Below, piece after piece: positions 1 through 8,665 of a DNA stretch of 64,000 nucleotides. Below the pieces are notes generated by a model that was given only the letters and a program-made list of their open reading frames with translations, was not told the DNA's origin and did no database searches. The first letter of the stretch is position 1. Every line of letters begins with the position of its first letter. Both the position numbers and the translations under genes were made by a program. The stretch is from G963692885 sp964658655 (GTDB taxonomy: Bacteria > Acidobacteriota > Terriglobia > Terriglobales > Acidobacteriaceae), in the NCBI GenBank assembly GCA_964658655.1, contig CAZZZL010000004.1, positions 91,465 through 155,464 of the forward strand, read 5' to 3'.

Positions 1-1
1 A

Positions 2-508
2 ATTGAATCAAGGAACGGTGTCTGTCAGGATTTCGCGCACACCATGATTGCCTTGGTGCGTTCGCTCGGCATCCCATGTCGCTATGTAAGTGGCTACCTC
101 TATCACGGCAAGCAGCATACGGACCGTTCCGTCTCCGATGCGACGCACGCCTGGGTGGAAGCATTTCTCCCGCATCTCGGCTGGGTCGGATTTGATCCGA
201 CGAACGACCTGCTCGCCCATGAACGACACATCCGCACCGCGCTTGGCCGTGATTATGCCGATGTCCCACCGACAACCGGCGTCTACCGCGGCCAGACGGA
301 CAGCGAACTCTACGTTGCAGTGCAGGTCACGGCTTTCGATGAGCCGCCAGCGCTCGATCAGGACATGCCCGTGCCCGAAGATTGGTCCATCCTTGTGGAA
401 CGCGCACAGGAGCCACCACAGCCGGCGTCACCCCTCCTGCAGATACAGCAGATGCAGCAACAGCAGTCTCGCGACTTTGGAATCGTCCAGCCCCGAACAC
501 GCGCCTGA
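2..508 (+). CDS. Transglutaminase-like cysteine protease-fold protein, C-terminal part (5' end outside window)
   Basis: The reading frame is open from base 2, so the gene starts before the window; the first ATG at 44 lies inside the domain and is not the start. The visible part begins with the transglutaminase-core cysteine block G-V-C-Q-D-F-A-H, followed by the histidine in D-A-T-H-A-W-V-E and the aspartate in G-F-D-P-T-N. The Cys-His-Asp triad is therefore complete. This spacing is that of the bacterial transglutaminase-like family that often carries an extra N-terminal domain, which would lie upstream. The C-terminus is Gln-rich. Substrate unknown: members are proteases or amide-bond modifying enzymes. 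Nothing ties it to the lasso-like genes 12 kb away. Confidence 0.85.
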   Translation: MESRNGVCQDFAHTMIALVRSLGIPCRYVSGYLYHGKQHTDRSVSDATHAWVEAFLPHLGWVGFDPTNDLLAHERHIRTALGRDYADVPPTTGVYRGQTDSELYVAVQVTAFDEPPALDQDMPVPEDWSILVERAQEPPQPASPLLQIQQMQQQQSRDFGIVQPRTRA

Positions 509-668
509 AGACTGGTCCGCAGCATCGATCTGGCCGCAAACCCTTGCCTGCGCGGAATGCTGGGCACTCCCTGCCAGTCCGCGCGTCGTGGTATATTTCT
601 TGAGTGGGTCGTAGTTCTGACTCGCTCCCTGACATATCCCCAAGTCAGCGGCGCCCTCTGAGGCAACT

Positions 669-744
669 GGACGCGTAGCTCAACTGGCAGAGCATTCGAC
701 TCTTAATCGACAGGTTGGTGGTTCGATTCCACCCGCGTCCACCA
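669..744 (+). tRNA. tRNA-Lys (anticodon CTT)
   Basis: A cloverleaf can be folded by eye: acceptor GGACGCG (669-675) pairs with CGCGTCC (734-740), and the T arm is GGTGG-TTCGATT-CCACC. The anticodon loop CTCTTAA (700-706) carries CTT at 702-704. The discriminator base is A741 and CCA is encoded (742-744). The outermost anticodon-stem pair is T-C, a single mismatch. The gene stands alone between the transglutaminase gene and the convergent GGDEF gene. Confidence 0.95.
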
Positions 745-782
745 TTCAAGCCCGATATGCATTTCTCTAGTCAAGGGTGGCT

Positions 783-2330
783 TCAGACACACGCAGCCAT
801 GGTCGCGAACTCCACATCAGCACGGCTCTGGTTTCGACCGTTGGCCTTTGCCCGGTAGAGAGCGCGATCAGCGCTGTTGATCAGGTCTTCGACATGAGAC
901 TCTTCCGACGGCGTCTTCGACGAAACACCGACGCTCACCGTAACCACCTTCTCCACCAGTGAAGCTTCATTCGGAAGCCCCAGGCGAGCAACCGATTCCC
1001 TGATTTCTTCAGCTACCGCGATTGCACCATCCAGGTCCGATCCTGGTAGCACGACCACAAACTCTTCGCCGCCGTATCTTGCCACCAGGTCGCTGGGACG
1101 CTTCAATTTTGCCTGGAGATCTGCTGCAATGCTGCGAAGACAGTTATCACCTTCCTGGTGCCCATACCGGTCGTTTAAAGCCTTGAAACAATCCACATCG
1201 ATCATCAACAGTGACAGTGCCTGCTGCGAGCGCGCAGCAACCTTCCACTCGCGCATGATGACTTCGTCGAAGTGTCGGCGATTATGGACTCCGGTAAGAC
1301 CATCCTGCGACGACAGGCTCAAAAGGCGATCATTTGCCTCGATCAATGAATAGGCTGTGCCCGTCAGCTCAGCCTGTGTCCGCAGATACATTCCCTGCAA
1401 GATCGCCGCGCGCAGTCCATACAAAGCAACCGCGATCGAGATACACGTCAACGCAAGGAAGGGATGTTTTTGGGCCACAACTATGCCCATCAGCACGATA
1501 GTCAGCGTAAAGATGACCGGACTCAGATTGTTAATCAACAGGCCGATCGATTGATTCTCTTCGGTCTGCGCCTCTGGCTTATCCTGGACGTTTTGCCGGG
1601 TCGCCAAAACTCCCAGCAACACGACGTAAGGAATCATCCAGGCAATATCCAGCCGAGTATCCGGGACTTTGCGGATCAGCTCAAGATAACCCACGACGGT
1701 AGCGATCAGTGCGTAGATCCCAAGATAGGTAGTCAGGGTCTGGTAAAACTTTTTTGCCGCTGGGTGAGGATTGGAATAGAGACGAATTGTCGCGGCTCCG
1801 ACAAGGATCCAATTCTCCGCGCAGTAGAGCAGAAACATTCCATTTGTTGACACGGGCGCAGAGCCGCCAAACGATGGCAACTGGGAAAATATTTCCATAT
1901 AAGCAAGCGTTGCCCCCACCAGCGCCTGCGCACCATCGATCCAAAGAAAAGCCTTCAGGCTTGAAGTCTCCGCACCCGAACAAATCGCAAGAAGAATTGG
2001 AATTCCGTAGGCGAAGAAAAGAAAATCAAAGTTGAATGCGTTTGTCTGGATGGCCGAACTAGTCACCTGTTCGTGATAGGTTGCCGCTATCTGCCCGACC
2101 ATCGATATAAAGAACGCCGTGCCGAAAAGTATCCAGAGACGCCGGGTCTCTTTAGAGCTTTTGCGTGCCGCGGCCCAGCATCCCAGGCAAGCCAGCAACA
2201 CGCCAATGCTGATGGCAGAATTCGAGGCAAGCGCAGCGTGCGGCCGCACACAGATGATGATTGCCTGCACTACAGCGACGGTTGCACACGCTACAAAAAG
2301 CCCGTCCACTTTGAACCTCAAAGCGTTCAT
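783..2330 (-). CDS. Membrane-bound diguanylate cyclase (GGDEF)
   Basis: About 515 residues. The N-terminal ~320 residues are a series of hydrophobic helices, probably a membrane sensor domain of no family I can name. A C-terminal GGDEF domain follows (about residues 335-500). The active-site motif is G-G-E-E-F (420-424), preceded at the canonical five-residue distance by R-P-S-D (411-414), an intact RxxD inhibitory site. An active, product-inhibited cyclase making c-di-GMP from two GTP is therefore expected. The start was placed at the ATG at 2330 because it overlaps the stop of the upstream EAL gene as ATGA; a longer frame reaching 2378 would run well into that gene. The pair is probably translationally coupled. 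Confidence 0.9.
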   Translation of the reverse strand: MNALRFKVDGLFVACATVAVVQAIIICVRPHAALASNSAISIGVLLACLGCWAAARKSSKETRRLWILFGTAFFISMVGQIAATYHEQVTSSAIQTNAFNFDFLFFAYGIPILLAICSGAETSSLKAFLWIDGAQALVGATLAYMEIFSQLPSFGGSAPVSTNGMFLLYCAENWILVGAATIRLYSNPHPAAKKFYQTLTTYLGIYALIATVVGYLELIRKVPDTRLDIAWMIPYVVLLGVLATRQNVQDKPEAQTEENQSIGLLINNLSPVIFTLTIVLMGIVVAQKHPFLALTCISIAVALYGLRAAILQGMYLRTQAELTGTAYSLIEANDRLLSLSSQDGLTGVHNRRHFDEVIMREWKVAARSQQALSLLMIDVDCFKALNDRYGHQEGDNCLRSIAADLQAKLKRPSDLVARYGGEEFVVVLPGSDLDGAIAVAEEIRESVARLGLPNEASLVEKVVTVSVGVSSKTPSEESHVEDLINSADRALYRAKANGRNQSRADVEFATMAACV

Positions 2331-3250
2331 CGTGAACCCGCCATCAATGCCGCGTGCGCGTCTGACGCGCTTGCACATGCTTTTCTCGGCAAGGCATGGA
2401 GAGCAGATTCAGTGCTGCAATCGAGCAGGCGTCGCTGATCGTTGCTGGCGATGAACGAAGCAACTTCGCTTGCCGGCATGGGCCGCCCGGTGAGCCATCC
2501 CTGGATCGTGGAACAGCCGAGACCTTCAATAATGCCGGCTTGCCATTCTTCTTCAACACCTTCGGCAATAACCTGAAGACCCAGCGACTTCGCTACAGCG
2601 ATAGCAGCAATCAGACCCCTGTGTGTGCGCTTTTCTGCGGTGATACTGCCGGTCACACAGCGATCGATCTTGACGATGTCGAATTCCACGAGCCCCAGCC
2701 TCTGAATGTTCGAATCTCCGACACCGAAGTCATCCATTGCCAGGCGAACACCCATCTCGCGCAGTTCAATCGTCCTTGCCGTAGCTCTATCCGTTGAGCC
2801 GCGTAGGACGTCTTCAGTAATCTCAAGCACCAGTCGGGACAGTGGGAAATTTTCCGACCGCGCGCTCGCCTCAATCATGTCCGGGAAGGTCTGGTCCGGA
2901 AACTGGCTTGGCGCTACATTCACCGCGAGGCTGAGCTCAGACGGCCAGTACGCGGCATCCCGGCATGCAGTTTTTAACAGACTCTGCGTCAGCAGGTTCA
3001 ACAGTCCCGCCGAAGCCGCCAGGGGAATAAATTCACCAGGACCCATTCCGAGACCATGGGGTGATATCCATCGTGCAAGAGCTTCAAAGCCAATGATCTG
3101 CTGACTGCCAAGATCTACGATCGGCTGATAGTAAGGTTGAATCTCTTCTCTCTCGATGGCAAGCCGCAGTGCCCTGGCCTGGTGGCCATTGGCCTTCGAC
3201 GGAACTTCATGCCAAAGCGAACGAGTCTCGCCGCGGATTTCTGTTCTCAT
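2327..3250 (-). CDS. EAL-domain c-di-GMP phosphodiesterase
   Basis: 307 residues, almost only an EAL domain, no membrane segment: a cytoplasmic stand-alone phosphodiesterase that would cleave c-di-GMP to pGpG. Visible catalytic and metal-binding motifs are E-A-L-A-R, the Asn in V-N-V-A-P-S-Q, the Glu in L-E-I-T-E, the double Asp in M-D-D-F-G, the Lys in V-K-I-D, the Glu in A-E-G-V-E and the Gln in I-Q-G-W. All positions known to be needed are present, so activity is expected. It is the first gene of a two-gene operon with the diguanylate cyclase, overlapping it by four bases. An AGGTG sequence lies six bases before the ATG. Confidence 0.92.
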   Translation of the reverse strand: MRTEIRGETRSLWHEVPSKANGHQARALRLAIEREEIQPYYQPIVDLGSQQIIGFEALARWISPHGLGMGPGEFIPLAASAGLLNLLTQSLLKTACRDAAYWPSELSLAVNVAPSQFPDQTFPDMIEASARSENFPLSRLVLEITEDVLRGSTDRATARTIELREMGVRLAMDDFGVGDSNIQRLGLVEFDIVKIDRCVTGSITAEKRTHRGLIAAIAVAKSLGLQVIAEGVEEEWQAGIIEGLGCSTIQGWLTGRPMPASEVASFIASNDQRRLLDCSTESALHALPRKACASASDAHAALMAGSR

Positions 3251-3492
3251 ACAAACACCTGTTCCGGACGAAACTTCAAAGAATAGGTCACTGACTTTAC
3301 GGGCAGCATGCTCTTTATATCACCGTGACAAGCGCTCCTTAGCCGTGACCGGCTACACCTTTCGAACTATTGCGATTCAATTTCTGGGACTAGAGGTGTC
3401 GGTAGCTAGAGGATCTGTGACCGCAGTTGGATGCCAATAGGAGACGGAATCTTGGCATTGAAGTCGAACTCCGGGCCGCCGATTCGCCATTC

Positions 3493-5475
3493 TTACGATT
3501 CAGGAATCCACTTAGCTTCTGAGTGGGCAGCAAGTTGCACTATTTGCCGGGGGCCGGAGATGCCGCCACTGGTTTTGCCGCTCAGATGGTAGTGCACGGT
3601 ACCTGTGCCCAGCGCCGATAGATCCATCTTGAATCGACGTCGCTTGTTTGAAAGATTCTGAAGTACGAATCCGTCCTTACTGTAGACATAACGCAAGGCA
3701 TAGGTAGCTGTTCCCATCTCTACAATGCCATAGCTTGTGATGTGCGGCGCAACAGCAACATCCGCATCGGCCGGAATGGTTAGGCCGAGAAACTTTGAGA
3801 TCAGGACAGCCGCATAAACATTGGGATACTCATAATACTGTTCTGCTCCGTGGGCGTCCTTGCCGTCGACGTAGTAGACATAGTCCATGTCATATCTCTC
3901 GCCCATGAAATAGTTATCTTTGGCGCCTTCCGCAGCAACTGTCATCAACTGGTGAAAGAGCACATCGTTTTGTCCGTGCGACTCGCGAAACGCAGCATCC
4001 CAGTACCAGTACCGGCCCGCTGCGCATAAATCGTAGGGGCCGCCGTCGCCAATCTCGGAGAGAGTGTAACCGGCGATATCTGCGGATAGAAAACTCGGAA
4101 ACCGCTCAAACTGTGAATCGTTTTCAGTAATAAGTCGGCTGACGGATTGAGCCTGACCAGGCGTCGCATAACCAAACGTCAATGGCAGCGTATTGGCTAG
4201 TAAATGTGTATGGTCATGCACCTTCCCGTCGCGATCGATCCAATCGACGAAGCGATGATTGCTCTCATCCCAATACCCCATCGGAATTGGCTCGACCAGC
4301 ACACTGGATATCTTTTTCGAAAGGGCGATGTAGTCTTCAGCTTCACCTTGCCGCCCAAGCGTTTTCTCCATCCTCGACAGCAATTCCATCGCATGCGCAG
4401 TGAACGCCTGCGCCTGCGTCACTCGACCATCCTTGATCACCTGGTCTTCGTAATAAACATCCGACCACACACGTCCATACCGGTCAATATTCGACTGGAT
4501 CCATGCAGCCGCGGCTTCCAGGTTGCCGATATTCATCCGCAGCCACACTGCATCCTTTCTGGCTTCGTAATAGTGCCACGCCTCTTCCAGGACTTCGATA
4601 TTTCCAGTCAGTGGAAACATCGCCGCATTACGGCGATTATCCTTGCTGTTTCGCCGCACGTGATATTCCCGTCTGCCATCCGGCTGCACAGATGTGGGCG
4701 CGCGAAACAGACGTTCCGGGTCATCGTTCATCAGCTTAAATTGCAGCTCAATCATCCGTTTCACGATGTCCAGGTCGGCGTCAGATCCCATGGCCAGCCT
4801 GCCCTTGATCTGAAACTCATGGTCAACAGCCGGATAAGACCCTGCATAGGAACTTGTTTTCAGCGTACTTAGAACATATCCAGCGCTATAAGGAAATTGC
4901 GCTGCCATTGTCTTCTCCACAACTGATGGCAACATTGTCCCCCAATAAAAACCCGCCAGCGCATCTTCAAGCTCGTGCCCTCCTTCGATCTGCAAGGAAA
5001 ACCTTCGATTGAAGGGGTCACTGTGCGGCCTCGCCTCTGACGGGTGAATTGTAAAGTGGTCAGAGTCGACAAGAACTGTAAGTCCCTTTTCAGTCTTGGT
5101 CGCTTCCGCTGCGCCATCCTCCAATTGCAGATCCCAGGAATGCTCTTCTGACTTCGCATCGAGAGGCAGCACCCACAAGGCTTTGTTCATCGAGATATGA
5201 GCGCCTGTCGCACTGATGGGAAGCACCCACCACTGATCATCCTCGCGACGAACACCCAGTCCCTGGCAGCGAGTAAAGATCATCTGCACAGGTGCCGCTT
5301 TATCTTTTCGCACGATCATTAGATTCTCTCCGGAGAGAGAAACGGTAGCGTTATCGACGGATTTGAGTATCCCGACGGCATGGCCGTTCATTACGCTGTC
5401 CGGATTCTGACTGGTCTGGCCAGCCGTGCAAACCCACGCTGCAAGCAGGGGGAACAAAACGAGACACTGCTTCAT
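3493..5475 (-). CDS. Secreted six-hairpin (alpha/alpha-toroid) glycosidase-like protein
   Basis: About 660 residues. The start at 5475 gives a signal peptide (M-K-Q-C-L-V-L-F-P-L-L-A-A) and replaces a longer frame beginning at 5547. The central and C-terminal parts are rich in W, Y and acidic residues in helical repeats, for example A-A-G-R-Y-W-Y-W-D-A-A-F-R-E and E-Q-Y-Y-E-Y-P-N, typical of (alpha/alpha)6-barrel glycoside hydrolases such as GH63/GH78/GH95-like proteins. I cannot assign a GH family or the catalytic acids with certainty. It is divergent from the GH92 gene at 5679, so the two may share a control region and act on the same glycan. Confidence 0.7.
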   Translation of the reverse strand: MKQCLVLFPLLAAWVCTAGQTSQNPDSVMNGHAVGILKSVDNATVSLSGENLMIVRKDKAAPVQMIFTRCQGLGVRREDDQWWVLPISATGAHISMNKALWVLPLDAKSEEHSWDLQLEDGAAEATKTEKGLTVLVDSDHFTIHPSEARPHSDPFNRRFSLQIEGGHELEDALAGFYWGTMLPSVVEKTMAAQFPYSAGYVLSTLKTSSYAGSYPAVDHEFQIKGRLAMGSDADLDIVKRMIELQFKLMNDDPERLFRAPTSVQPDGRREYHVRRNSKDNRRNAAMFPLTGNIEVLEEAWHYYEARKDAVWLRMNIGNLEAAAAWIQSNIDRYGRVWSDVYYEDQVIKDGRVTQAQAFTAHAMELLSRMEKTLGRQGEAEDYIALSKKISSVLVEPIPMGYWDESNHRFVDWIDRDGKVHDHTHLLANTLPLTFGYATPGQAQSVSRLITENDSQFERFPSFLSADIAGYTLSEIGDGGPYDLCAAGRYWYWDAAFRESHGQNDVLFHQLMTVAAEGAKDNYFMGERYDMDYVYYVDGKDAHGAEQYYEYPNVYAAVLISKFLGLTIPADADVAVAPHITSYGIVEMGTATYALRYVYSKDGFVLQNLSNKRRRFKMDLSALGTGTVHYHLSGKTSGGISGPRQIVQLAAHSEAKWIPES

Positions 5476-5678
5476 GAAATACCTTCGAGGTGAATCGGAG
5501 TCTCCTGGGATATGCACGCACTGTCTGCCTGGTCCCGGTTCAGACACATCCTACTTCAAGCGGATGAGTTCTCCACTAACTCGCGCCCGTAGCTAACACA
5601 TTGAGGCAGATGCGGGATCAGGCATCCGCAATTCGCAAGGAAAATCCGCGAACGCGACAAAATGTATATAAAGGACAA

Positions 5679-7910
5679 ATGCTTCGCTACCTATCTATCT
5701 TGTTAATTTTGTCGCCAGCCTTCGCCGCCATCGCGCAAAATGCCAAAAGCATCGATCCACTCCTCGGCGTGGCCGGCGGCGGAAATACTTTTCCAGGGCC
5801 CTCACTACCATTCGGCATGATCAAGCCGGGCCCGGACATGGGCGATAACAGCGGCAATGCCGGATGGCTGCCCAAGGGCGACATTAATGGTTTCAGTCAG
5901 ACCCATGTAAGTGGCACGGGTGGCGGCGATAAATACGGCAATATCCTGGTTCAGCCCACTACAGGGGAACCTGCTCCGAGCAACTCTTCATCACCCGGAA
6001 TCAATGAACGTGCAAGCGCCGGCTACTACCACGTCACACTTACCCGCTATCCCGTCGATGTCGAAATCACCGCGACACGCCGCACCGCCCTCTATCGTTT
6101 CCATTACCCGGCCGCAGTGCAGAGAAACGTGTTGTTCGACGTCAGCCATGTGCTGAGCACGTATGCACAGAACGGTGAAGGGCAGACCCTAGTAAGTTCC
6201 GCAGTGCATATCCTGTCGCCAACTGAAGTCACTGGCTCTACCACAGTGACTGGCGGATGGAACAAGCAGACGACCGCTTACACGGTGTACTTTTATGCAT
6301 CAACGAGTGAGGCCGCAAGTTCGTGGGGCACATGGCTCGGGAGTACGATGCATGCCGGCAATCGCACGCAGGACGGCCATACCTCTCAGCCAGATGGAGC
6401 GTGGCTTACATTTCCGAAGAATGCAGCTCCCGCAGATATAAAAGTCAGGGTCGCCATCTCATTCATCAGCGAAGCGCAAGCCCGGCAAAATGCTCTCGGC
6501 GAAATTAAAAATTATGACTTCGAACAGACCCGTCAGCAGGCAGTAAACACATGGGACCAGGCGCTCTCGACCGTGCGACTGCAAGGCGTCAGTGCGACCG
6601 ATCAGCAGGTCTTCTACACTGCCCTCTATCACACCATGCTGATGCCGGTAGATCGGACGGGAGAGAATCCTCTCTGGACATCCAGCGAGCCGTACTACGA
6701 CGACTTCTATACCATCTGGGATACGTTTCGCAGCTCCAGTCCATTGCTCACACTCATCGCACCTGTTCGTCAGGCAGGAATAGTGCGTTCATTAGTGGAT
6801 ATCTATCGGCATGAAGGATGGCTTCCCGATGGCCGCAGTGGGAACTTCAACGGCAGGACTCAAGGCGGAAGTGATGCCGAGTTTGTTCTTACTGACGCAT
6901 ATCTCAAGCAGCTTTCAGGCATTGATTGGAAGGAAGCATATAAAGCCATGCTTCAGGACGCAGAGACCGAACCGAAAGATCAGGTGAAGGAAGGCCGCGG
7001 CGGTCTCGCAGACTGGCATCATTTGCACTACCTTAGTATCGAAGGCGTTGACCGGCCTGCCTCCAAGCAGGTGGAGTATGCCGCAAACGATTTCGAGATC
7101 GCCCTCATGGCCAAAGCGCTTCATCATCAGGATGATTACGACAGGTATCTCAAGCGTTCGGGCTACTGGCAAAACCTTTGGGACGAACAAGCAGAGGCTG
7201 GCGGCTTCAAAGGCTTCATCTGGCCGAGGCATCGCGACGGCAGTTGGAAGACTCCTTTCAATGCACTTCTCGAGGGTAGTTGGGGAGGAGATAACTACTA
7301 CGAAGGAAATGCCTGGACTTACTCGACCTTTGTCCCGCAGGACGTCGCTGGACTTATCGCGAAATGCGGTGGCACCGACCAATTCGTCAAGAGGCTGGAC
7401 GCATTCTTCTCTGTTCCGGGACGTTATGCGGTAGATAATGAGCCGGGGTTCCTGAGTCCATATCTATACGTCTGGGCAAGCCGTCAGGACCGCACAGCAG
7501 ATCAGATTACGCGGATTCTCGCAAGCAGTTATCACGCTGGCAAAGAAGGTCTTCCGGGTAATGACGATTCAGGCGCGATGTCTTCCTGGTATGCCTTCGG
7601 GAAAATGGGTTTCTATCCAAACGCAGGGCAGGATGTCTACATAATTGGCAGCCCGGCCTTTCCTGAAATGTCTATTCAGCTTTCGAATGGAAAGACTTTC
7701 ACCATCGAAGCCAAAGATGTCTCCGCGCAAAACCATTACATTTCTGCTGCAGAATGGAATGGTAAGCCCTACAAGCAAGCCTGGTTCCGTCATGAAGACC
7801 TTATGCGTGGAGGTAAGTTGATTCTGACGATGAGCGCAACCCCGTCGGCCTGGGCGACGGGGCCATTGCCGCCCTCAACCTCATCTGACAATCCGAAGGT
7901 CAATGAATAG
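5679..7910 (+). CDS. GH92 family alpha-mannosidase, secreted
   Basis: About 743 residues from the ATG at 5679, which has AAGGA just upstream and gives a clean signal peptide (M-L-R-Y-L-S-I-L-L-I-L-S-P-A-F-A-A-I-A-Q). GH92 signatures: G-G-G-N-T-F-P-G-P-S-L-P-F-G-M near the N-terminus and G-N-D-D-S-G-A-M-S-S-W-Y-A-F-G near residue 630, followed by G-F-Y-P and I-G-S-P-A-F-P. Known GH92 enzymes are calcium-dependent exo-alpha-mannosidases acting on N-glycans or fungal mannan; the linkage specificity cannot be read here. Length is normal for the family. The divergent six-hairpin protein suggests a small glycan-degradation locus. Confidence 0.93.
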   Translation: MLRYLSILLILSPAFAAIAQNAKSIDPLLGVAGGGNTFPGPSLPFGMIKPGPDMGDNSGNAGWLPKGDINGFSQTHVSGTGGGDKYGNILVQPTTGEPAPSNSSSPGINERASAGYYHVTLTRYPVDVEITATRRTALYRFHYPAAVQRNVLFDVSHVLSTYAQNGEGQTLVSSAVHILSPTEVTGSTTVTGGWNKQTTAYTVYFYASTSEAASSWGTWLGSTMHAGNRTQDGHTSQPDGAWLTFPKNAAPADIKVRVAISFISEAQARQNALGEIKNYDFEQTRQQAVNTWDQALSTVRLQGVSATDQQVFYTALYHTMLMPVDRTGENPLWTSSEPYYDDFYTIWDTFRSSSPLLTLIAPVRQAGIVRSLVDIYRHEGWLPDGRSGNFNGRTQGGSDAEFVLTDAYLKQLSGIDWKEAYKAMLQDAETEPKDQVKEGRGGLADWHHLHYLSIEGVDRPASKQVEYAANDFEIALMAKALHHQDDYDRYLKRSGYWQNLWDEQAEAGGFKGFIWPRHRDGSWKTPFNALLEGSWGGDNYYEGNAWTYSTFVPQDVAGLIAKCGGTDQFVKRLDAFFSVPGRYAVDNEPGFLSPYLYVWASRQDRTADQITRILASSYHAGKEGLPGNDDSGAMSSWYAFGKMGFYPNAGQDVYIIGSPAFPEMSIQLSNGKTFTIEAKDVSAQNHYISAAEWNGKPYKQAWFRHEDLMRGGKLILTMSATPSAWATGPLPPSTSSDNPKVNE

Positions 7911-7960
7911 ATCTTTCATGCTCAATTCGGCACTGAGATCCGTGAGCTTAGGTCTTCTGA

Positions 7961-8662
7961 CTAACGTCCTGCTCTCGCGATACCAAGCGCCCGCTTGATA
8001 ATCTCGGCTGCTTCAGCTCCCTGAATCTTTGATCCAGGAGCGTTGAAGTGAACGTCATCCTGGTACATATCCGCATGCCCCGTCATGAGCCCATACTGGT
8101 CATCGACAGGCATGTTCATTGTGAACTGCAGGGCGATCGCGTTACGTGCCGCGATCCGTTCATTGGAAGCGCCTCCGGCACTATCTTTCCTTACAGGTGT
8201 CGTCGTTGCCCAGATATCTACTGCACGCGGACTAATCGTGTGAATCGCTCTCAAGTAAGCAGGAAATCCGCTTTTATATTCGGCCTCGGAATAATCCCAC
8301 CCGTGCATACCATTGTTAAAGTGGATGACCTGAAACTGAACGCGTTCCATCCTGGAGAAATCAATTAGCTCCTCCGGAAGCCGGGGATCACCGATACATA
8401 TCGAGTTTGCAAGCAGATACACATTCGCAATGCCTCTTAATTCGTCAGTTACGTTAGAGAAGTAATTGCGCGAGATAGAATCGCCGATGAGAAGTACATT
8501 CGGTAGCTTTTGATCAATATGGGCTGGCCGTACATTCCACGTCCACTCCACCTCTTCCGTCTTGGAAATGGACGCCGCGGCGGATACGACTGGCCCCTGC
8601 GCCAGCAATAACAATGTGTACCCAATATAAGCAAGAACTACCGCAAGCTTCATTCTGGCCAC
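7961..8662 (-). CDS. SGNH/GDSL-type hydrolase, exported
   Basis: 233 residues with an N-terminal signal (M-K-L-A-V-V-L-A-Y-I-G after a GTG start). Block I is L-L-I-G-D-S-I-S-R-N with the nucleophile Ser. The N-N-G-M-H-G segment supplies the block III Asn, and D-D-V-H-F-N gives the Asp-x-x-His of block V. Such enzymes deacylate carbohydrates or esters. The GTG at 8662 is favoured by GAGAGG six bases upstream; an ATG at 8653 is the alternative. Only three bases separate it from the stop of the S9 peptidase gene, so the two are cotranscribed. Confidence 0.85.
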   Translation of the reverse strand: MARMKLAVVLAYIGYTLLLLAQGPVVSAAASISKTEEVEWTWNVRPAHIDQKLPNVLLIGDSISRNYFSNVTDELRGIANVYLLANSICIGDPRLPEELIDFSRMERVQFQVIHFNNGMHGWDYSEAEYKSGFPAYLRAIHTISPRAVDIWATTTPVRKDSAGGASNERIAARNAIALQFTMNMPVDDQYGLMTGHADMYQDDVHFNAPGSKIQGAEAAEIIKRALGIARAGR

Positions 8663-8665
8663 CCA

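Noticed and set aside
2..508. Transglutaminase-like gene as the missing lasso B2 protease
   Set aside because: It lies 12 kb away on the other strand, has a different motif spacing (G-V-C-Q-D-F-A-H with an extra N-terminal part) and looks like a stand-alone transglutaminase-core protein.
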